DNA of 24,384 nt from JBEIJQ01 sp040380145 (GTDB taxonomy: Bacteria; Bacteroidota; Bacteroidia; Chitinophagales; Saprospiraceae): NCBI GenBank assembly GCA_040380145.1, contig JBEIJQ010000025.1:1-24384 (forward strand), given 5' to 3'. Numbering within the stretch: position 1 is the stretch's first letter; every line of letters starts with the position of its first letter. The position numbers and the translations under genes are program-made. This document shows positions 1-7,596 of the stretch, in pieces. Under the pieces are notes generated by a model. It did no database searches, was not told where the DNA came from, and worked only from the letters and a program-made list of their open reading frames with translations.

Positions 1-2
1 AG

Positions 3-38
3 ATCGTCACCAAGCAGATCGTGGTCAACAAGCCCTGA
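3..38 (+). CDS. C-terminal tail of an upstream gene (partial)
   Basis: The window opens inside a reading frame that ends in IVTKQIVVNKP followed by TGA. Only eleven residues are visible, so no family can be named. The frame was chosen because its stop lies just before two hairpins, the second a strong terminator, which is what the end of a transcription unit should look like. The other two forward frames are also open for some distance, so the assignment is tentative. Confidence 0.5.
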   Translation: MVTKQIVVNKP

Positions 39-56
39 TCCTGCCTTGACGGTACG

Positions 57-120
57 GGGCCCTTGTGAGAGGGCCCGACGCGAAAGGGTTTCCGGTACGC
101 CGGAAACCCTTTCTTTTTTT
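57..120 (+). terminator. Rho-independent terminator with a preceding hairpin
   Basis: A perfect 13-bp stem (AAAGGGTTTCCGG at 83-95 with its complement at 100-112) closes a TACG loop and runs directly into CTTTTTTT. Just before it, GGGCCCT (57-63) pairs with AGGGCCC (70-76). This ends the transcript of the gene whose tail is at 3-38. The T-run lies on the + strand side, so the direction is clear. Confidence 0.9.
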
Positions 121-226
121 GCCCCAAAATGATTACCTGGGAAAAAGCCGCCGGTGGAAATCGGGGCTTCGGCTTCTCGTGACCGGTTGTCCCAAAATTG
201 CAATTGGACTCAAATTGCCCGCCTAT

Positions 227-260
227 TTTGTCGGAACCGGGATCAGGATTTTTACTTTTG
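227..260 (+). promoter_or_regulatory. Candidate Bacteroidota promoter (TTTG-N22-TACTTTTG)
   Basis: TACTTTTG at 253-260 fits the Bacteroidota -7 consensus TAnnTTTG. TTTG at 227-230 sits 22 bases upstream, within the accepted spacing for the -33 element. Transcription would begin near 267. No obvious protein gene starts close by, so it may drive a small RNA or a long leader of the M23 peptidase gene. Confidence 0.5.
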
Positions 261-266
261 CATCAG

Positions 267-417
267 CCGGCACCAATAAGCCATGCTCTTTTCCGACCGT
301 CGCCAATGGGAATTTTTGCCTAAAGAAAATCTTGGGTCAACCTCTTTATAAACTCGTTTACAGTGCATTGTACTGGAAGACGATCGTCGGATTGCGCCGA
401 ATGGGGCACTGTTTTTT
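267..417 (+). ncRNA. Possible small RNA or leader RNA
   Basis: This stretch lies between a good promoter match (227-260) and a terminator-like hairpin. In that hairpin ACAGTGC (360-366) pairs with GCACTGT (406-412) and is followed by six Ts (412-417). The hairpin arm encloses the self-complementary GACGATCGTC. The only forward reading frame of note inside is about 22 codons from 282, with no support. The length of roughly 150 nt would suit a bacterial small RNA, but I do not recognise a known family. This is inference from flanking signals only. Confidence 0.3.
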
Positions 418-426
418 CAAAAATTA

Positions 427-457
427 TTGCGGAGCCGAACTTGGCTGCGTACCTTTA
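427..457 (+). promoter_or_regulatory. Candidate promoter for the M23 peptidase gene
   Basis: TACCTTTA (450-457) matches the TAnnTTTG box except for its last base. TTG (427-429) lies 20 bases upstream as a possible -33 element. Transcription would start near 464, giving a leader of about 80 nt before the start codon at 542. It is one base off consensus, so support is moderate. Confidence 0.3.
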
Positions 458-499
458 CCGCCCCTATAGACGAAACGCAATTTCTTCCGGGCCTTTGTG

Positions 500-522
500 A
501 CCGCTTTTTTTGAGCGGTTTTT
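500..522 (+). terminator. Terminator-like hairpin 20 bases before the M23 gene
   Basis: ACCGCT (500-505) pairs with AGCGGT (513-518) around a T-rich loop and is followed by a short T-run ending at 522. The start codon of the peptidase gene comes 20 bases later. It could end transcription coming from upstream or act as an attenuator in the leader. The six-pair stem is short, so strength is uncertain. Confidence 0.4.
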
Positions 523-541
523 GCCCCAAAAACATATAAGA

Positions 542-1546
542 ATGGCTAAAGAAAAATTTGTCTTTAACATTCACACCCTTCGGTTCGAAAAAGTCGAAAT
601 CAGTCTGAAATCCAAGCTGATGCGTGCCTTTGGTATTTCAGCGGGCCTCGCTGTTTTCTTCGTTCTTTCCGGCATGGTGTACAGCAGGTTGGTTCCTTCC
701 ACCAATGAGATGGTGCTCCGGCGCGAGATGGAGAAAATGAAGGAAGAGTACAAGTTGCTGAACAACGAACTGCAGATCATGGCCACTGCCCTCGACAATG
801 TCCACTCCCGCGACCGGGATCTTTACCGGATGTTGCTCGACAACAAGTCCTACGACGAGGAACTTTGGAACGCCGGGACGGGTGGCAGCGAAAAATACGA
901 GTACTACAAAAATCTCGGCGAAGGCGAACTGCTCGCCAAAACCCGTGAAAAGATCAACAAGCTCCGTTACCAGATCGCGTTGCAGACGCAATCGCACAAC
1001 GAAATCCTCGAAAGTTTCAAGAAAAGCGAAGACCGCTTGGAGTCCATTCCTTCGATCAAGCCCGTTCGGGAGGATCGTCTGAAGAAAAGCATGACCTTCC
1101 TTTCCGGATTCGGTTGGCGCGTGCACCCGGTGCTCAAGACCGCCAAGATGCACACGGGCATCGATTTCGGTGCTCCTCCCGGCACGCCGATCTATGCCAC
1201 GGGCAAAGGGACGGTGGTGCGGATCGAGTACAAAAATTCCGGCTATGGGCACAATGTCGTGATCTCGCACGGCTACGGTTACGAAACTTTGTACGGCCAC
1301 ATGGACAAGATTTCCGTCAAGCCCGGCCAACAGGTGTTCAAGGGCCAACAGATCGGTACCGTGGGGAGTACGGGCATGTCCACGGGGCCGCACCTGCACT
1401 ACGAGGTCATCAAAGACGGAGAAAAGGTGAATCCCATGCACTTCTGTTTGGACGGCCTCACGCCCGCCGAATTCCAGGAGTTCGTGGAACGCGCCTCGGA
1501 AACCACCCGCTCCTTCGATTATTACAACGAGTGGTCCGGCAACTGA
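542..1546 (+). CDS. M23 family metallopeptidase (LytM/murein endopeptidase type), membrane-anchored
   Basis: This is a peptidoglycan hydrolase-type protein of 334 residues. A short cytoplasmic N-terminus precedes one membrane segment (about residues 27-48). A charged, probably coiled-coil region follows (about 55-180), and then a C-terminal peptidase M23 domain (about 190-300). The zinc-site residues are visible: H204 and D208 in HTGID, and the HLH motif at 284-286; H253 in YGHMD is the likely catalytic histidine. All key residues are present, so it should be an active endopeptidase rather than a degenerate activator. The ATG at 542 was preferred over the in-frame ATG at 497 because the MAKEKFVFN start is typical of Bacteroidota homologues and the longer form would begin inside the hairpin at 500-522. 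A transporter gene follows after 31 bases, so the two may be co-transcribed. Confidence 0.9.
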   Translation: MAKEKFVFNIHTLRFEKVEISLKSKLMRAFGISAGLAVFFVLSGMVYSRLVPSTNEMVLRREMEKMKEEYKLLNNELQIMATALDNVHSRDRDLYRMLLDNKSYDEELWNAGTGGSEKYEYYKNLGEGELLAKTREKINKLRYQIALQTQSHNEILESFKKSEDRLESIPSIKPVREDRLKKSMTFLSGFGWRVHPVLKTAKMHTGIDFGAPPGTPIYATGKGTVVRIEYKNSGYGHNVVISHGYGYETLYGHMDKISVKPGQQVFKGQQIGTVGSTGMSTGPHLHYEVIKDGEKVNPMHFCLDGLTPAEFQEFVERASETTRSFDYYNEWSGN

Positions 1547-1577
1547 TCTGCCGCTTGGCCTCCATCCACCCCTGTAC

Positions 1578-2348
1578 ATGGACCAAATAGTTGCCAATCG
1601 GGGAACCCGCCTGTTCATCGTGCTGGGCGGCATGTTCTTGGCCAATGCCTTGGTGGCCGAGTTCATCGGCGTCAAGATCTTTTCGTTGGAAGGGAGTTTG
1701 GGGATTCCGGCGCTCGACTGGAACCTCACGGGCAAGCCCGGTGCGCTGAATTTTACCGCCGGGGTGCTGCTGTGGCCTTTTGTCTTTGTACTGACCGACA
1801 TTGTCAACGATTACTTCGGCATTCGCGGCGTGCGCTTCTTGTCCATCTTGACCGCGGGCCTGATTTCTTATGCTTTTTTGATGGTGTATTGGGCCACGGC
1901 CCTTGCTCCGGCCGATTGGTGGGTGGGCGTTTCACAAAACCAAGGCGTTCCCGATATGCAGGCTGCCTTTTCGGCGATTTTCGGGCAGAGCGGCTGGATC
2001 ATCGTGGGTTCGCTGGTGGCTTTTTTGGTCGGGCAGATGCTGGATGCCTATGTTTTCCACCGGATCCGCCGATGGACGGGCGACAAAAACATCTGGGTGC
2101 GGGCGACGGCTTCGACGCTGGTTTCACAGTTCGTGGACAGTTTCGTGGTGCTGTATATCGCGTTTGTATTGGGGCCCCAGCACTGGCCCATGGAATTGTT
2201 TTTGGCGGTGGGCACGGTCAACTATCTGTACAAGTTCTTGGCGGCCTTGTTGTTGGTGCCCGTGCTGTATGTGGTGCACAGCATCATCGAGCGCTATCTC
2301 GGTGCCGAACTTTCCGAAAAACTCCGGGCCGGAGCGCGGGCGCAATGA
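1578..2348 (+). CDS. yhhQ: Queuosine precursor transporter, YhhQ/VUT family
   Basis: This is a 256-residue inner-membrane protein with about six hydrophobic segments. It has the VUT (formerly DUF165) hallmarks: an early FLANALVAEFIGVKIF segment, FVLTDIVNDYFG near the middle, and a late SQFVDSF segment. Members of this family take up preQ0/preQ1, precursors of the tRNA modification queuosine. The family assignment is from the sequence; the substrate is from knowledge of the family. The gene starts 31 bases after the M23 peptidase stop. The pairing seems to be positional rather than functional. Confidence 0.88.
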   Translation: MDQIVANRGTRLFIVLGGMFLANALVAEFIGVKIFSLEGSLGIPALDWNLTGKPGALNFTAGVLLWPFVFVLTDIVNDYFGIRGVRFLSILTAGLISYAFLMVYWATALAPADWWVGVSQNQGVPDMQAAFSAIFGQSGWIIVGSLVAFLVGQMLDAYVFHRIRRWTGDKNIWVRATASTLVSQFVDSFVVLYIAFVLGPQHWPMELFLAVGTVNYLYKFLAALLLVPVLYVVHSIIERYLGAELSEKLRAGARAQ

Positions 2349-2411
2349 AGCGCGCGCGTCTTTTGGCGGATCCTTTGGTTTTATAAGGGCCCTATTAGCG
2401 GCCCTGCTTGT

Positions 2412-2419
2412 TATATTTG
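2412..2419 (+). promoter_or_regulatory. Candidate -7 box upstream of the DUF5606 gene
   Basis: TATATTTG fits TAnnTTTG and lies about 88 bases before the start codon at 2507. I see no clear TTTG or TTG at the expected -33 distance. A six-pair inverted repeat (AGGGCC 2386-2391, GGCCCT 2400-2405) without a T-run precedes it. Confidence 0.35.
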
Positions 2420-2506
2420 CGCCCGATCCGCGCCGTGCGGGGCATTTCCCCGGGTTGTTTGCGGTCTTCGGATCCGATTGTTTCACCTTTTGTTCGAATG
2501 ATTTTT

Positions 2507-2920
2507 ATGCTCAGTTTGGAGAAAATGGTCGCCGTGAGCGGCAAATCCGGTGTTTTTTGTATGGTCGGCAACCGCAAGGACGGTCTGATCCTCGAGGAAT
2601 ATGGCACTGGAAAGCGTTTTTTTGCCCCTTCCCGCCTGCACCAGTTCACCCCCTTGGAGGGCATTTCTATATACAACCAAGAGGACGCCACGCCACTGGC
2701 CGAGGTTTTCACTTCGATGCATGCGAAACTGGCCGATACCCCGCTCGTGAGCGACAAGGCCGAAGGGGCCGCCCTCAAAGCGTATTTCGAGGCGGTGATG
2801 CCCGACTATGATCGGGAGCGGGTACAGGTGAGTGATATGCGCAAGGCCGTCAAGTGGTTTGTGTACCTGCTCGAGCGCGGCGCGCTGAAGGAAAAAGAAG
2901 AAGCCCCGGCCGAACAGTAA
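2507..2920 (+). CDS. DUF5606 family protein
   Basis: This is a 137-residue soluble protein of the Bacteroidota-restricted DUF5606 family. An N-terminal small beta-domain (about residues 1-65) contains MVAVSGKSGVF and a GISIYN segment. A helical part with AYFEAVMPDYDRERVQVSDM follows, and the C-terminal tail is acidic. Its role is not known; the N-terminal part resembles a small SH3-like fold, which is inference. The start at 2507 (MLSLEKM) is the position seen in the family. In-frame ATGs at 2408 and 2498 would add residues with no family counterpart. It faces the porD gene tail to tail with a 45-base gap. Confidence 0.85.
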   Translation: MLSLEKMVAVSGKSGVFCMVGNRKDGLILEEYGTGKRFFAPSRLHQFTPLEGISIYNQEDATPLAEVFTSMHAKLADTPLVSDKAEGAALKAYFEAVMPDYDRERVQVSDMRKAVKWFVYLLERGALKEKEEAPAEQ

Positions 2921-2965
2921 GGGTCGGCGGGCGGAGCCGCAACGCGCAAGTTCTGACGATCGTTT

Positions 2966-3871
2966 CTATTGGATCATTTTCCGATAGGTCTCGGCGTTTG
3001 TGCCGTCCAACCGGATCATGGTTTCGTAGATTTCTTGGCGGACTTTTTGATCGGCGGGCGCGAAAACGCTGATGATCTCCTCGCGTTTGGCGTTCACGAA
3101 GAGTTGGACGATCATGGTGGCCGGGTAGTCGTTGTTGGCTTTTTTCACGTCTTCCAATGCTTTTTTGATGGCGGCCTGCCCGTTGGGCGCATCTTGCGAA
3201 AGCAGGTCGAGGCCCGCCAAATGATAAGTATAGAGTGCCCGACGGAAACCTTTCATCCGGACGTTCATCAGATTTTCCACCAGCCAATAGCGGTTGCGCT
3301 GACTGGTGAAGGGGCGCCAACCGGGATAAATAGCGTCCACATTTTGGGGGATGTAGTTGACCACATTCTGCGCCTTTTGGAAATAGGGATCGCCGCCCAG
3401 TTCCGAAAAAGAATCGGCATCTAATCCGAGCGCCACATACGCATAGTATCCCAACACGGAAGTCAGGTTGCTGAAGTACTGGTTGTCCGAAAAATCCAGC
3501 GCCTCGTATTCCACATAATCGAAGGTGAAATCTTTGTCCACCCATTCGAGCAAGGCCGTGTTGTACGAACTGTTGTACACCGGCCGGGAGGATTGGATCA
3601 GGAGCTGGCCGGTGAAGCGCGTGTCGGACAGTTCTTGGTCGATATTGATCTGAATGGTCATTTCGATCCTTTCTTCGAGCTTATAGGTGTTGTCGCTCCA
3701 CTTGCGATCGTTCAAAAACTCCGTGATCTGGGTCGTCAAGGTCTTGAACACCTTGGGGTCGACCTTTTGCAATTTGGGCGCATTGATGGTTACTTGTGCC
3801 CGGAGCTCCTGGGCAAAGCCCTTTTGGGCCCATCCGGCGAGACAGCAGAACAACAGAAAGCGGTACCACAT
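2966..3871 (-). CDS. porD: DUF4835 family protein, PorD-like (type IX secretion context)
   Basis: This is a 301-residue secreted or periplasmic protein. A signal peptide (residues 1-20, ending in KGFA) is followed by QELRAQVTIN, the typical mature start of DUF4835 proteins. Other family-like stretches are FKTLTTQITEFLNDRKW, YNTALLEWVDKDF, and FSDNQYFSNLTSVLGYYAY. Some annotation systems name this family PorD and place it with the type IX secretion/gliding machinery of Bacteroidota; I state that from memory of naming, not from proof of function. The start at 3871 gives a clean signal peptide; a longer frame reaching 3982 would put a charged extension before it. No other type IX genes are in this window. 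Confidence 0.8.
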   Translation of the reverse strand: MWYRFLLFCCLAGWAQKGFAQELRAQVTINAPKLQKVDPKVFKTLTTQITEFLNDRKWSDNTYKLEERIEMTIQINIDQELSDTRFTGQLLIQSSRPVYNSSYNTALLEWVDKDFTFDYVEYEALDFSDNQYFSNLTSVLGYYAYVALGLDADSFSELGGDPYFQKAQNVVNYIPQNVDAIYPGWRPFTSQRNRYWLVENLMNVRMKGFRRALYTYHLAGLDLLSQDAPNGQAAIKKALEDVKKANNDYPATMIVQLFVNAKREEIISVFAPADQKVRQEIYETMIRLDGTNAETYRKMIQ

Positions 3872-4219
3872 AAAGAGGAGGGAATTTTTGAAAAAATGAT
3901 AACCGGGGCCGAGACGGCGTTTTGCATCGGAAGAAAACGGACGGGCGCGGGCTTTCGTCCTTTTTTCCCGTTTTTTTCCCAAAAATAGAAAAACTTATCG
4001 ATACGCGGAGGGGCAGTCAGAACGGCCTGTTCCGTGGGGAGAATTCGGCGCGGCCAAAAAAATCGTCACTAAAACGACAATTCCCGTCAAGTTTTCGAAA
4101 TTTGCACGATCAACCTGACCGACCAAACCCAACGGCGGGCCGTTTCGTGCCCGTTCCGGTTGTTCGCCGGGCAATTTTGCCCGCAAGACCCCAAGAGAGG
4201 CTCTGCCCGTTTCAACACT
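3872..4219. other. Divergent intergenic region between porD and the methyltransferase gene
   Basis: About 350 bases without a gene. For the minus strand, CAAAAATA at 3980-3987 reads TATTTTTG, a match to the -7 box, about 110 bases before the porD start; no -33 element is evident. Near the + strand gene there is a 16-base palindrome, CGGGCAA-TT-TTGCCCG (4168-4183), 37 bases before the start codon at 4220. It could be an operator or a small hairpin. No convincing + strand promoter was found. Confidence 0.4.
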
Positions 4220-4774
4220 ATGTCAGCACTTCGATTTTTTTGGGAAGGGATCAAAAACATCCGTACCGTAGGCACCATTTCTCGTTCATCGTCGTTTGTG
4301 AGCCGTGCGATGCTCCGCCAGGTGGATTTCGAAAAAGCGGATTGCATCGTGGAATTGGGAGCCGGTGATGGTCCCATCACCAAGCACATTTTGGAGCGCA
4401 TGAAGCCGGGCGCCCGCTTGTTGGCGTTCGAGGTGAACCCGACTCTGTGCGAACTGCTCCGCAAAAATTGTGGCGACGGCCGTTTGCGCGTCATCGAGGA
4501 TTCGGCCGAGCATATGGAAAAATATATCCGCGAGGAGGGTTTCGAAAAAGCGGATTTTGTCATTTCGGCGTTGCCGTTCGTGTCGCTGCCCCAGGAATTG
4601 GGCGATTCCATTTTGCGCAAATCCAAAGAGTGCCTGCGTCTGGGCGGCAAATATGTGCAGATCAACTATTCCCTGCTAGCCCGCAAGCGCTATGAGGCCA
4701 TCTTCGGCAACGGAACGGTGGAGTTCGTGCTGTTCAACATTCCGCCGGCGTTCATCACGACCTGTACGGTCTGA
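4220..4774 (+). CDS. SAM-dependent methyltransferase, PmtA/rRNA-dimethylase-like
   Basis: This is a 184-residue class I methyltransferase. Motif I, the SAM-binding loop, is VELGAGDG at residues 44-51. ADFVISALPF follows as the motif IV region, and it ends with NIPPAF, reminiscent of phospholipid N-methyltransferases of the PmtA group. Short proteins like this are often labelled rRNA adenine dimethylase-like or phosphatidylethanolamine N-methyltransferase. The substrate cannot be decided from sequence: phospholipid is the better guess because of the C-terminal motif and small size. The start at 4220 (MSALRFFWEG) matches the family; the in-frame ATG at 4160 would add an unrelated stretch. It converges on the Prc gene with 22 bases between stops. 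Confidence 0.75.
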   Translation: MSALRFFWEGIKNIRTVGTISRSSSFVSRAMLRQVDFEKADCIVELGAGDGPITKHILERMKPGARLLAFEVNPTLCELLRKNCGDGRLRVIEDSAEHMEKYIREEGFEKADFVISALPFVSLPQELGDSILRKSKECLRLGGKYVQINYSLLARKRYEAIFGNGTVEFVLFNIPPAFITTCTV

Positions 4775-4796
4775 TCTGCCCGGCCGGCGCCCGATT

Positions 4797-6912
4797 TTAT
4801 TTGCGGCAGCCCCAGTCTTGGATGATCTTCATGGCTTCCGATAGGTAGGGATCTTTCTGCAGGTCTTTTTTCCAATCGTCGAAACGGGCCTTGTGGGCCT
4901 CGTCGCCGTTGATGAGTTCCAAGTCCACCTTGGCCGGCGAGAGTTCGAGGTTGGGATCGTCTTTGAACACATCCTCGTAGGTTTTGGCCCTTTTTTCGCG
5001 GGCTTCCTGCTCGGCGCGGTAAGCCGCGTACTGGAGAGGGAAATTGGTGGCGTCCCGTTGTTCGAGCACCCAATTGGCCTGTTGTTCGATGCGTTGGAAG
5101 ACGGCGTCTTTCTTGACGCGGACCTCGCTGCGTTCGCGGATGCGTTCGAGGTTGGGGAAGGCATTGACGGCCGAGTAGTTGGCCGGTTCGATTTCCGTCC
5201 ATGCCATGGGGTTGTCTTCTTCTTTTTCGCCCACGGGCACGTAGTTGTAGGTGTCGGGCAGAACGATATCGGGCGTGACGCCGCGCAGTTGGGTGGATCC
5301 GCCGTTGATGCGGAAGAATTTCTGCATCGTGATCTTGAGTTCGCCGAGCGGCTTGTATTGTTCGAGGTCGGGGCTGGTGACGGCATTGTCGAGCTGGAAA
5401 AAGCGCTGTACGGTGCCTTTGCCGAAAGTGGACGGGTCGCCCACGATGATGGCGCGGCGGTAATCCTGCATGGCGGCGGCCAATATTTCGGAGGCCGAGG
5501 CCGAGAAGCCGTTGACGAGGATCACAAAGGGGCCGTCCCACTCGATCTTGGGATCGCGGTCGTTGTAGATGAAGGGCTTGCCCGTGCGGCTTTTGACCTG
5601 CACCACCGGGCCGTCTTTGATGAAGTACCCGGCCATGTCCACCACATCGTTGAGGGAGCCCCCGCCGTTGTTGCGCAGGTCGAGGATGATGCCGTCCACT
5701 TTTTCGGCCTTGAGTTTTTGGACTTCTTTTTTGATGTCCACCGAACAGCGGCGACCGTTGGGATCTTCGAAATCGGCGTAGAACTTCGGCAGGTGGATGA
5801 AGCCCACGCGGTACTTGGATTTTTTGTCCTTGACGATGATGGATTTGGCGTATCCCTCGTCCATCACGACCACATCGCGGACGAGGCTGATCTCTTTGGT
5901 GGTGCCGTCGGGCTTGCGGATGCCGAGGCGCACGGTGGTGCCTTTGGGCCCGCGGATCTGTTTGACCACATCGTCGAGGCGCATGTCGAACACATCCACC
6001 CAATCTCCCTCGGCGCCTTGGGCGACTTTGAGGATGATGTCGTTTTCTTTGAGTTCGCCGTGCTTCCAAGAGGGGGAGCCGGGCACTACATTGGACACTT
6101 TGGTGTAGCCGTCGTCTTCGCGGAGCTGCGCCCCGATGCCCTCCAGTTTGCCGGTCATCCCGATGTCGAAATTCTCTTTGTCGGCGGGCGAAAAGTAATT
6201 GGTGTGCGGATCGTACACGCCAGTGATGGCGTTGAGGTAGATCTCGAGGTAATCTTGGCGGGAATTTTTGGCCAAGCGCTTCATCCACTTGTTGTGGTTG
6301 TCGAGGATCTTGTTGCGGGCCTTCAGCTCGAGGCTGTCGCGCGAGGGCAGGGCCTGGATCTTTTTGGCGGCGAGGTCGTCTTCGGCCTTTTTCATCAGGT
6401 CGGCGAATTCGTCGAGCACCTGGTATTTGAGGTTGAGCCTCCAGCGTTCGCGGAGCTCGTTTTCGTCGCGGGCGAACGCGAGTTTCTCGGGGTTGGTCTG
6501 GAATGCCTCGGACACTTCGAAGGAAATGGGCCGTGCCAGCAGTTCGGCAATGGTTTTTTCGGCGAACTGCACACGGGTTTCGTAGCGCGAAAGGACGAGG
6601 TCGAACAGCGTGAAGTCGCGCCCCAGGATCTGGTCGTCGATTTTTTTGGAATGGACCGAAAATTCACGGATGTCGCTTTCGATGAAAAATCGTTTGTTGA
6701 AATCCATCCATCCGTTCGATGAACAGATCGTATGCTTTCTGCGAAAAATCGTCGTTGAGATCCATCTTGCTGAAATGCACTTCGGCAAGGCCGTTCATGA
6801 TCACGTCCACCAGCAATTTTTCTTTGTCGTTGTTGGTCTGTTGGTATTTCGCAGCGGTGAAAAGCAGCAGCGACACCAGTGGGGCAACGATCAGGATGTG
6901 GATTTTTTTCAT
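4797..6912 (-). pseudogene. prc: Prc-type carboxy-terminal processing protease (S41), frameshifted near its N-terminus
   Basis: This encodes a tail-specific periplasmic protease. The intact protein would be about 703 residues: signal peptide or anchor (MKKIHILIVAPLVSLLLFTA), N-terminal helical domain with LDEFADLMKKAEDD, PDZ domain (from the FDIGMTGKLEGIG region), S41 protease core, and the C-terminal DUF3340-type domain. The core shows DLRNNGGGS, the serine motif NGFSASASEI (plus-strand about 5485-5512) and STFGKGTVQ with the catalytic lysine. The reading frame from 6912 runs to 6664 and stops. The remainder is in another frame from about 6712 down to 4797. The break lies at three tandem ATCC units (6702-6713; GGAT on the coding strand). 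Two units would restore one frame reading ERMDFNKRFF, like the D-x-x-KRFF of relatives. So the gene is either broken in this genome or carries a sequencing error. Confidence 0.85.
6702..6713. repeat. Tandem tetranucleotide (ATCC)3 at the Prc frameshift
   Basis: Three perfect ATCC copies sit exactly where the Prc reading frame breaks. Removing one copy brings the two frames together: the two frame starts at 6912 and 6788 differ by 124 bases, and 124 minus 4 is a multiple of three. Three copies is a short tract, so this is more likely a single duplication or a read error than a dedicated phase-variation repeat. Confidence 0.8.
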
Positions 6913-7213
6913 AAAAAAACTGGAAAAAAAGGAGATAGGTTCGGAAAGATGCCCAGGCGATAAAACGGGCCAATCGATGGATTTTTCTAAAAAATAGAGA
7001 CTTATATTATTGTTTGCTGGATTTTTTTTATTTTTTTTAAAAAAATAAAATTAAACAGTTCATGAAAATACGGAGACACCGCAAATGATAAACGCCCGCA
7101 CCCGAGTGGAACGCTTCCCGGGCGGGAGAGGTTTTCGGATGCGGACGGTAAATATAAACGGGAAATTCCGAAAAAAGGTGTGCAGTAGCGTCGAGGATGC
7201 TCCTGCAGAATGC
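6913..7213. other. AT-rich intergenic region between prc and iscA
   Basis: About 300 bases without a supported gene. Positions 7001-7065 are strikingly AT-rich with long T and A runs, unlike the flanking GC-rich genes. This is probably the upstream region of prc (minus strand), but I could not find a full TAnnTTTG box. Between 7092 and 7128 there are complementary segments (CGCCCG with CGGGCG) that could form a loose hairpin after the iscA gene; without a clear T-run I do not call it a terminator. Confidence 0.4.
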
Positions 7214-7561
7214 TCAGGCCGAAAAAGAGGTTCCGCAGCCGCAGGTCGAGGACGCGTTGGGGTTGTTGAAACTGAACCCGCGGTTGTTGAGGCCTTCCAC
7301 GAAATCGACTTCCATGCCCACGAGGTAGATGGCGTGGCCGCGGTTGAGCAGCACGCGGAGGCCCTTCACCTCGAACTCGTCGTCAGACTCTTGTTTTTCG
7401 TCAAAGCCGAGGATGTACGAGAATCCTGAGCAACCGCCGCCTTTGACGCCCACGCGTAAGCCATGGGAGGAGGCGATTTTTTCTTCTTCCATTATTTTTT
7501 GGAGCTGTTTCACCGCGCCATCGGTCAGCGAAACGGGAGGGGAAACGGTGGTGTTTTCCAT
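7214..7561 (-). CDS. iscA: Iron-sulfur cluster assembly protein, IscA/HesB family
   Basis: This is a 115-residue A-type Fe-S carrier that receives clusters or iron and passes clusters to apo-proteins. The three conserved cysteines are visible: C44 in GGGCSGF, and C107 and C109 in the C-terminal CGCG. The length suits the family. The start at 7561 (MENTTVSPP) is used because the longer in-frame start at 7612 would overlap the iscS coding end and add non-family residues. It lies 35 bases downstream of iscS on the same strand, so the two are likely co-transcribed and work in the same pathway. No iscU is seen in the window. IscA, ErpA and SufA cannot be told apart by sequence alone here. Confidence 0.9.
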   Translation of the reverse strand: MENTTVSPPVSLTDGAVKQLQKIMEEEKIASSHGLRVGVKGGGCSGFSYILGFDEKQESDDEFEVKGLRVLLNRGHAIYLVGMEVDFVEGLNNRGFSFNNPNASSTCGCGTSFSA

Positions 7562-7596
7562 AGGGGGCAAAACGATTGGGGAGGAACTTACGGGGA

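Noticed and set aside
65..469. Forward open frame of 134 codons in the first 500 bases
   Set aside because: It starts inside the terminator region, has no recognisable domain and an odd composition, and runs through a promoter match and a hairpin.
6702..6713. Programmed ribosomal frameshift in prc
   Set aside because: The change needs a +1 shift and there is no recognised slippery site or stimulator; a repeat-unit gain explains it more simply.
4893..6722. Forward open frame of about 609 codons antisense to prc
   Set aside because: It has the repetitive V/H/G/F composition of an antisense frame of a GC-rich gene. The minus strand has clear protease motifs.
7092..7128. Terminator after iscA
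   Set aside because: The complementary segments are short and widely spaced, with no proper T-run on the minus strand.
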